Source: Bacteroidota bacterium
GTDB taxonomy: Bacteria > Bacteroidota > Bacteroidia > Bacteroidales > VadinHA17
NCBI GenBank assembly: GCA_029564935.1
Contig: JAKQPD010000092.1
Coordinates: 1-39,656, forward strand
Direction of reading: 5' to 3'
DNA length: 39,656 nt
The notes under the pieces are model-generated. The model worked only from the letters and a program-made list of their open reading frames with translations, was not told where the DNA came from and searched no databases. The first letter of the stretch is position 1. The number at the start of each line of letters is the position of its first letter. Positions 33,612 to 39,656 of the stretch are shown here, in pieces. A program made the translations under genes and the position numbers.

Positions 33612-34610
33612 ATGTTCATACCACAATCTTATTCGCTTGCAGTTATTCTCTGCATCGTAACAATGCTCTGCTGGGGTTCCTGGGGAAATACCCAGAAACT
33701 TGCAGGTAAATCTTGGCGCTTTGAACTTTTTTACTGGGATTATGTTGCAGGAATAATGATCTTTTCACTCCTGCTCGGATTCACCCTGGGAAGTATGGGT
33801 GAGAACGGACGGAGTTTCATTCCTGATATTGCTCAGGCTAAAACCGGAAATATCTTAAATGCATTTCTCGGAGGAGTGGTCTTCAACGCTTCAAACATCC
33901 TGCTTGTAGCAGCCATGGCAATAGCCGGTATGGCCGTTGCGTTTCCCGTCGGAGTGGGTATAGCGCTGGCCCTGGGAGTCATAATCAACTATATCTTTAC
34001 TCCCAAAGGAAATCCGGTCATCCTTTTTGCGGGCCTGGCTCTTATTGTGGCAGCAATCATAATTGATGCCATAGCATATAAAAAACACAGTACAACCATG
34101 CAAAAAGTATCCCGGAAAGGGATCCTTCTTTCAGTTGCCGCAGGTGTCCTGATGTCACTTTTCTACCGCTTTGTGGCAAGTTCAATGGTAACAAATTTTT
34201 CAGTACCCGAAGCAGGCAAGCTTACTCCCTATTCCGCACTCTTCTTTTTCGCGGTCGGTGTAGTGATCAGCAATCTCCTTTTCAATTATATCCTCATGAA
34301 GAAGCCGATAGAGGGCAATGCACTTACATTCAGCGACTATAGAAAAGGAAGCCTGAAAGTGCACCTTACAGGAATTCTCGGAGGATTGATATGGAACCTG
34401 GGAATGTCCATGAGCATACTTGCCTCAGATAAGGCAGGATTTGCGATATCATACGGACTGGGACAGGGAGCGACTCTGGTCGCGGCATTATGGGGTGTAT
34501 TTATATGGAAAGAATTCAAAGGCGCCAATAAAACAGTTAATACACTTATCTTCTTTATGTTTCTGGCATATCTTGCAGGACTTGCACTGCTGGTCTATGC
34601 CGGAGCCTGA
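33612..34610 (+). CDS. GRP-family sugar porter (glucose/ribose uptake type, DMT fold)
   Basis: A 332-residue inner-membrane protein with about ten hydrophobic segments. The start AVILCIVTMLCWGSWGNTQKL is characteristic of the GRP/RhaT branch of the drug/metabolite superfamily, as are AFPVGVGIALALGVIINY and GLGQGATLVAALWGVFIWKEFKG near the end. Members such as RbsU and GlcU take up ribose or glucose with protons. Ribokinase and an ARH-fold hydrolase two genes upstream make ribose the leading candidate. The next gene begins five bases after its stop, so the two are an operon. Confidence 0.87.
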   Translation: MFIPQSYSLAVILCIVTMLCWGSWGNTQKLAGKSWRFELFYWDYVAGIMIFSLLLGFTLGSMGENGRSFIPDIAQAKTGNILNAFLGGVVFNASNILLVAAMAIAGMAVAFPVGVGIALALGVIINYIFTPKGNPVILFAGLALIVAAIIIDAIAYKKHSTTMQKVSRKGILLSVAAGVLMSLFYRFVASSMVTNFSVPEAGKLTPYSALFFFAVGVVISNLLFNYILMKKPIEGNALTFSDYRKGSLKVHLTGILGGLIWNLGMSMSILASDKAGFAISYGLGQGATLVAALWGVFIWKEFKGANKTVNTLIFFMFLAYLAGLALLVYAGA

Positions 34611-34615
34611 TAATC

Positions 34616-36472
34616 ATGCTTTATAAAATGAGGAAATTCAGCATCTTCCCCGTGTTAGTTACCGCAGTACTAACATACTTTTCCTGCACCGCCTGCTCTG
34701 ACAGGTCTTCGGTTGAGATTAGCGGTGAATTGAAAACGTGGCACAAGATTACTATTACATTTAAAGGTCCGCTTACGAGCGAATATGATACGGTAAATCC
34801 CTTTACTGATTACCGGCTGGATGTGGAATTTTCAAACGGGGATCAGAAATACATGGTTCCGGGCTATTATGCAGCCGACGGGAATGCAGCCGAAACATCT
34901 GCAAGATCAGGTGATAAGTGGCGGGTTCACTTCTCTCCTCCCGCTGAAGGTAGCTGGACATATACAGCTTCTTTTCTAAAAGGCAGGAATATAGCCATTT
35001 CTGATGACATCAGCAGGGGTGAGAAATGTTACTTTAATGGTTCTGCCGGGACTATCATCATTCAGAAGACGGATAAGACGAAGCCGGACTTCAGATCAAA
35101 AGGAAGACTTCAATATAACGGAACACACTTTCTGAGGTTTGCCGGGACCGGTGAACCATTCCTTAAAGGTGGGACTGATTCCCCGGAGAACTTTCTGGGA
35201 TACAAAGAATTTGACGGAACATATTACGGAGGCAGTAATCAGACCAGAAGTGGCGAGGCGGCTCCAAACAGCGGGCTTCACATGTATATACCTCATACCG
35301 GCGACTGGAAAGAGGGTGATCCCCAATGGAAAAACGGCAGAGGAAAAGGGATAATCGGGGCTCTCAATTATTTGTCATCCAAAGGCATGAATAGTTTCTA
35401 TTTCCTTACCCTGAACATACTTGGTGATGGCGATGACGTCTGGCCCTACACCGATCGCAATGAAAGATACCGCTTCGACTGCAGTAAGCTCGACCAGTGG
35501 GAAATTGTCTTTGAACATGCCGATAAGCTGGGGATCATGAAGCATTTCGTACTTCAGGAAACGGAAAATGAATGTCTTCTTGATTGTGGCTACCTTGATG
35601 TACAGCGTAAATTATACCTGAGAGAACTGGTGGCACGCTTCTCACATAATCTTGGCATTACATGGAATCTGGGTGAGGAACATCATGCCACTGACTGGTC
35701 GCCTTACGGCCAGACATACCAGGATACAAAAAAAATGGCAGATTATCTGAGAGAAACAGATCCGTACGATAATTTCATAGTTATACATACTCATTCTGCT
35801 CCACAGCAGAGAATAAAGGATATGACAGCTTATCTCGGATTCAGAAATGCTGAGGGTCCGTCAGTTCAGTGTGGCAATGTTAATGAAATACATGAGGATG
35901 CGAAATACTGGATCAGCAGATCAGCTGAATCAGGTCATCCTTGGGTGGTTTGTCTTGATGAAATCGGCCCGTCCTGGAAAGGTTCTCTGCCCGACGAATT
36001 TGATCCTGTTCATGACACAATAAGGTACAAGGCACTCTGGGGGAATCTGATGGCCGGAGGTGCAGGTGTTGAATGGTATTTCGGATATAAATATCCTCAC
36101 TCCGATCTGAGCTGTGAAGACTGGCGGAGCCGGGATAAATTATGGGACCAGACAGGAACAGCAATTGATTTCTTTCACCTTTACCTGCCTTTCACCGAAA
36201 TGACAAATGCTGACGGAATCACAAAAACAACAGAAGACTATTGTTTAGCAAAAGCCGGGGAGATATATGCCATTTACCTGCCTGAAGGAGGTACTACAGA
36301 AATCCTGCTTGATCCGGGGATTTACGGAATAAAATGGTTTAATCCGCGTTCCGGTGGAGATTTGATGACGGGGACGACTGAAAAAGTTACAGGTATCGGA
36401 TTTGCCAGGATCGGATTTCCTCCTGAAGATCCCGGGAAAGACTGGGTATGCCTCATCAGAAAGCAAATTTAG
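34616..36472 (+). CDS. Secreted DUF5060/DUF4038-type putative glycoside hydrolase
   Basis: A 618-residue protein with an N-terminal hydrophobic signal and Cys-containing end (FSCTACSD), so secreted or a lipoprotein; MRKF at 34628 is an alternative start. Residues about 35-110 are a DUF5060 beta-domain (WHKITITFKGP, NPFTDYRLDVEF, WRVHFSPPAEGSWTY). A TIM barrel (about 150-530) follows, with Glu354/Glu355 in NLGEEHHATDW and Glu449 in CLDEIGPSW at positions expected for strands 4 and 7 of a retaining hydrolase. The last 80 residues resemble the collagen-binding-like beta-domain (IKWFNPRSGG). Relatives act on rare side chains such as apiose or arabinose. The sugar is unknown. It is five bases after the GRP porter. 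Confidence 0.82.
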   Translation: MLYKMRKFSIFPVLVTAVLTYFSCTACSDRSSVEISGELKTWHKITITFKGPLTSEYDTVNPFTDYRLDVEFSNGDQKYMVPGYYAADGNAAETSARSGDKWRVHFSPPAEGSWTYTASFLKGRNIAISDDISRGEKCYFNGSAGTIIIQKTDKTKPDFRSKGRLQYNGTHFLRFAGTGEPFLKGGTDSPENFLGYKEFDGTYYGGSNQTRSGEAAPNSGLHMYIPHTGDWKEGDPQWKNGRGKGIIGALNYLSSKGMNSFYFLTLNILGDGDDVWPYTDRNERYRFDCSKLDQWEIVFEHADKLGIMKHFVLQETENECLLDCGYLDVQRKLYLRELVARFSHNLGITWNLGEEHHATDWSPYGQTYQDTKKMADYLRETDPYDNFIVIHTHSAPQQRIKDMTAYLGFRNAEGPSVQCGNVNEIHEDAKYWISRSAESGHPWVVCLDEIGPSWKGSLPDEFDPVHDTIRYKALWGNLMAGGAGVEWYFGYKYPHSDLSCEDWRSRDKLWDQTGTAIDFFHLYLPFTEMTNADGITKTTEDYCLAKAGEIYAIYLPEGGTTEILLDPGIYGIKWFNPRSGGDLMTGTTEKVTGIGFARIGFPPEDPGKDWVCLIRKQI

Positions 36473-36514
36473 GGACAGGACTTTTTGAAATACCCAATAT
36501 CAGTACTATTAACC

Positions 36515-37459
36515 TTATCCATTTACAACATTTACAGGATTACCTGATAAATATTGCCTTACATTAGAGACAGCAATATCCATGAGCCGCTTTCTTGCTG
36601 AGAAAGATGCCCATGCCACATGAGGTGTTATAATGCAGTTTTTTGCAGAAAGCAGCGGATTATCGGAAGGAGGAGGCTCGACTGACAAAACATCGAGGGC
36701 CGCACCGGCTATTCTTCCGTCATTAAGGGCATCCGCAAGATCTTTTTCAACAACCAGCGGACCACGGGCAGTATTTACAAGCAGAGCTGAAGATTTCATC
36801 AGCTTAAGTCTTACGGAATTAATGATACCTTTTGTTTCGGGAGTCAGCGGACAATGCAGTGAAACAATGTCACTCTGCTTAAGAAGCTCTTCAACAGAAT
36901 GATTCTCATATCCCGGCACTTTATTCCTTTCACTTATAATCACTTTCATTCCTAAAGCTTCTGCGATTCCTGCTACTGCCCTTCCAATCCTGCCAAAACC
37001 GATAATACCAATGGTGAGACCGGCAAGTTCTGCCAGCGGTTTATCCCAGTAGCAAAAATCAATGCTATTACTCCATCTGCCACTCCGGACACCTTCTGAC
37101 AAGCACCCTGCATAATTTGAAAATTCAAATATCAGTGCAAAAACATGTTGTGCTACCGACATCGTACCGTATGCCGGGACATTTGTTACAATTATCCCTT
37201 TTTGTTTTGCTGCTTCAGTATCCACAACATTATAGCCGGTAGCCAAAACCCCGATATATTTCACATCAGGTAACCGATCAAGTTCCTCTGACATCAGAAG
37301 GGTCTTATTTGTAAGCAGGATTTGTCTGCCTGAGGCCCTTTTAACAGTTTCAGACGGAGTTGTCCTGTCATATATTTCAACCTCTCCAAGTGTTTTTAAT
37401 TCATCCCATGAAAGATCACCGGGATTCAGGGCATAACCATCAAGTACGACTATTTTCAT
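36515..37459 (-). CDS. D-2-hydroxyacid dehydrogenase (glycerate/hydroxypyruvate type)
   Basis: A 314-residue NAD-dependent dehydrogenase with GIIGFGRIGRAV (154-159 is the Rossmann glycine set), catalytic Arg232 in NTARG, Glu261 in SVEPP and His280 in TPHVAW. The substrate loop LATGYNVVD matches the HprA-like glycerate dehydrogenase subgroup. It would reduce hydroxypyruvate or glyoxylate or the reverse, which fits disposal of C2-C3 products of sugar-acid cleavage. It lies 91 bases downstream of the GH3 gene on the same strand, so it is probably co-transcribed. It converges on the DUF5060 gene with a 42-base gap. Confidence 0.92.
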   Translation of the reverse strand: MKIVVLDGYALNPGDLSWDELKTLGEVEIYDRTTPSETVKRASGRQILLTNKTLLMSEELDRLPDVKYIGVLATGYNVVDTEAAKQKGIIVTNVPAYGTMSVAQHVFALIFEFSNYAGCLSEGVRSGRWSNSIDFCYWDKPLAELAGLTIGIIGFGRIGRAVAGIAEALGMKVIISERNKVPGYENHSVEELLKQSDIVSLHCPLTPETKGIINSVRLKLMKSSALLVNTARGPLVVEKDLADALNDGRIAGAALDVLSVEPPPSDNPLLSAKNCIITPHVAWASFSARKRLMDIAVSNVRQYLSGNPVNVVNG

Positions 37460-37550
37460 TCCAACTCTGTATTAAACCGTTATCTCACAAAACATGAATA
37501 CATGATATCATTTAGATATTAATTTAGTATTATTATAATATATTTTTATA

Positions 37551-39656
37551 TCATTTTAATATCAGTCTTCCCTTCAGTTTAATATCTGATGATGAAGAAC
37601 CAATAAAAAAATCAACTTCTCCGGGTTCATTTGTCCACATGCCTGTATCTGTATTCCAGTATGCCAGATCAGATGCTTTTAATGGAATAGTAATAATCCT
37701 TGATTCTGCCTTTTTTATAAATACCCGTGCGAATCCTTTCAAAGCTTTAGCAGGACGTTCGGCTTTTGATCCGGGGAAACTGACATATAACTGAGGTACC
37801 TCATCACTGTCATAATTACCCGTATTCCGGATAGTGAAGCTCACATTCACGGTCTCTGCAGGAGAGATCCTTTTCCTGTCAGTTTTTAAATCTGAATACG
37901 AAAACTCCGAATATGTGAGTCCATGACCGAATGGAAACAAAGGTTCATTTTTACTGTACATATAGGTTCTTCCGTTCCTGATATTATAATCGAGTATTGG
38001 TGGCAACTGGTCAATTGATGTGATCCAGGTTTGTACCAATCGCCCTGCCGGGCTCACTTTTCCGAAAATAATATCTCCAACGGCATTACCAAGCTCCTGA
38101 CTCGACTGGCTTATATGCAGAATTGAAGGAATATTAGCTTTGGACCAGTTTATGGAGTAAGGGAAACTTGAGACCATCACAAGGACCGTTCTCGGATTAG
38201 CTGCATAAACAAGCTTCACAAGATCTTCCTGTTCAAGAGATATTGCCTGTCTGTCAACCTCTTCACGTCCATCGCTGGGAACATGGTTCTGTCCCCATCC
38301 AAGTCCATAGCTTAGGGGATGATTTCCCACACATACAATGGCAATGTCTGATTCCTTTGCGGCAATAACTGCCGAATCGGCTTTATTACTCATTGCGAAG
38401 CTGATCTTAACCTTATCCCCGGTTGCATTCCTGATACCGTCCAGGATTGAAACTTTATAGGGAGGTGTTCCTGAATACCAATCGGATACAACCATATTTG
38501 CTGAAGGTCCGATTACAGCAATTGATCTGATATTCTCCATACTGACCGGCAGCAGGTTACGTTCATTCTTCATCAGTACAATCGATTTTTGGGTTGCTTT
38601 TCTGGTAAGTTCTCTGGCTTCAGGTTTTGTCCAGGGCGCAATTGTATCAGAAATACCTATTTGTGTATAAGGATTGGATGATGAATTATCAAGCATACCA
38701 AGCTTAAGGAGTATTCTCAGGTTACCATAAATGGCTTCCTCAATCTCTTTCTCACTGACCAGACCTTTTGTCAGTGCTTCTTTCAGCGGTGCAAGATAAT
38801 TATCAAGAAAAACTGTAATTCCAGCTTTAATACATTCGGCAGCTGCAATATCAAGAGAAGGATAATAAGCATGTGTTGTCAGAAGCTGACGGTATCCACC
38901 GCCATCAGTGCATATAATTCCCCGCAAACCCCAGTCCTTCATAGTGACATTTCTCAACACGGGATGCACAGTGCAGGGTATTCCGTTGTATTTATTATAG
39001 GCTGCCATATAGCATTGTGATCCTCCATCAACAACACCCTTATAAAAGGCATATGAGTAATATTCCCGGAAAAGTCTGTCATCGAAGTCGGAGCTGTTGT
39101 ATGACCTGTTATTCTCGTTACTGTTGGCCAGAAAATGCTTCATAAGTGATGCAGTTTTCCAGTAAACCGGATCATTCCCCTGTAAACCCTTCACATAAGC
39201 TGTTACCATCGACCCGTTCAGGAAGGGATCTTCCCCAAAACATTCTTCAGTCCTCCCCCATCTTATATCCCGTCCCATATCGGCATTTGGTGCAAAGACT
39301 ATCAGACCGGAGATCCCGAACTTTTTGTTCTGAGCAAGATATCTTGCTTCAGTGGCCTGCCAGTCAGCAACTTCCTTTAGTAATTCAGTATCCCACATCT
39401 GTGAAAGGCCAATAGCCTGGGGAAATGTTGTTGTTGGCGAGGCTTTTGGTCCCTTCATTGCCCAGTTTGCAGGACCGCTGTAAGCCAGTCCGTGCAATCC
39501 TTCAATAGTCCTGGTCCCGGTTATGCCAAGTCTCGGCACAGCCAGTCTGGTTGAAAGGCAGCTTATCTTCTCATCCAGGGTCATCAGGGAAATGAGGTTA
39601 TTGATCCTTTCATTTTCCGGCAGCTTTACATTCCTGAAGGGATAATCCTGTGAATA
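37551..39656 (-). CDS. Glycoside hydrolase family 3 beta-glycosidase (5'-truncated by the window)
   Basis: At least 701 residues, open to the right edge. The first visible residues YPFRNVKLPENERINNLIS and LMTLDEKISCL are the usual GH3 start, so only a signal peptide and a few residues are missing; ATG 39584 is internal. GLHGLAYSG, FPQAIGLSQMWD and KHFLANSNENNR mark the TIM barrel, and IICTDGGGY carries the nucleophile Asp (codon 38904-38906). An alpha/beta sandwich (VLMKNERNLLPV, SIAVIGPSA) and a C-terminal FnIII domain (VSFTIRNTGNYDSDEVPQLYVSFP) follow. It hydrolyses beta-glucosides, xylosides or related bonds. It is the upstream gene of the hydroxyacid dehydrogenase pair. Confidence 0.93.
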   Translation of the reverse strand, partial: YSQDYPFRNVKLPENERINNLISLMTLDEKISCLSTRLAVPRLGITGTRTIEGLHGLAYSGPANWAMKGPKASPTTTFPQAIGLSQMWDTELLKEVADWQATEARYLAQNKKFGISGLIVFAPNADMGRDIRWGRTEECFGEDPFLNGSMVTAYVKGLQGNDPVYWKTASLMKHFLANSNENNRSYNSSDFDDRLFREYYSYAFYKGVVDGGSQCYMAAYNKYNGIPCTVHPVLRNVTMKDWGLRGIICTDGGGYRQLLTTHAYYPSLDIAAAECIKAGITVFLDNYLAPLKEALTKGLVSEKEIEEAIYGNLRILLKLGMLDNSSSNPYTQIGISDTIAPWTKPEARELTRKATQKSIVLMKNERNLLPVSMENIRSIAVIGPSANMVVSDWYSGTPPYKVSILDGIRNATGDKVKISFAMSNKADSAVIAAKESDIAIVCVGNHPLSYGLGWGQNHVPSDGREEVDRQAISLEQEDLVKLVYAANPRTVLVMVSSFPYSINWSKANIPSILHISQSSQELGNAVGDIIFGKVSPAGRLVQTWITSIDQLPPILDYNIRNGRTYMYSKNEPLFPFGHGLTYSEFSYSDLKTDRKRISPAETVNVSFTIRNTGNYDSDEVPQLYVSFPGSKAERPAKALKGFARVFIKKAESRIITIPLKASDLAYWNTDTGMWTNEPGEVDFFIGSSSSDIKLKGRLILK

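Overview
The window looks like a carbohydrate-catabolic stretch of a Bacteroidota chromosome, most likely an environmental member of the Bacteroidales/Marinilabiliales type (an inference). The reasons are a SusC/SusD pair, many secreted or lipoprotein glycosidases, Tat-signalled Gfo/Idh/MocA and enolase-superfamily proteins, weak Shine-Dalgarno sequences, one good Bacteroidota-type promoter (TTG-N20-TAATTTTG), and word-like repeats between genes. I see no rRNA, tRNA, CRISPR array, phage gene or transposase. No gene-free gap exceeds about 250 bases.

Region A (123-15305) is an intracellular sugar or polyol dissimilation locus. A GntR/UTRA repressor gene and a Tat-lipoprotein Gfo/Idh/MocA gene run leftward. 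Divergent from them, a promoter bracketed by two 7+7 inverted repeats starts a rightward series: 2-oxoacid dehydrogenase E2, fused E1 alpha-beta, HAD-IIA phosphatase, class II aldolase, beta-PGM-like HAD, PHP-domain protein, a class II aldolase fused to an SDR dehydrogenase, and an L-sorbose-1-phosphate-reductase-like dehydrogenase. A PfkB sugar kinase and a sorbitol-type zinc dehydrogenase follow as a divergent pair. Together they could oxidise a polyol, phosphorylate the ketose, cleave the ketose-1-phosphate, oxidise the aldehyde product and pass a 2-oxoacid to acyl-CoA. The substrate is unknown.

Region B (15302-29267) is a glycan/sugar-acid utilisation locus with its chemistry largely outside the cytoplasm: a GH88 lipoprotein, a small cupin, a membrane-anchored DUF362 domain fused to a beta-propeller, SusC, SusD, a secreted RraA-like aldolase, a Tat-exported enolase-superfamily dehydratase, and a secreted cellobiose-2-epimerase-like protein. 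A BASS-type sodium symporter gene (29327-30634, minus) follows convergently and could import an organic-acid product.

Region C (30877-36472, plus) holds ribokinase, an ADP-ribosylglycohydrolase-fold lipoprotein with a C-terminal beta-domain, a GRP-family (ribose/glucose-type) sugar porter and a DUF5060 glycosidase-like protein. It reads as release, uptake and phosphorylation of ribose or a similar sugar. Region D (36515-39656, minus) has a GH3 glycosidase running off the right edge and a D-2-hydroxyacid dehydrogenase.

The gaps between genes carry several distinct repeat families: a 103-bp palindrome present twice, a GATTGC/GCAAT cruciform, 9-, 12-, 14- and 16-bp tandem repeats, and purine-rich AGAGCGGAGAGC-type runs. 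One of these families appears to have become the C-terminal tail of the BASS transporter.
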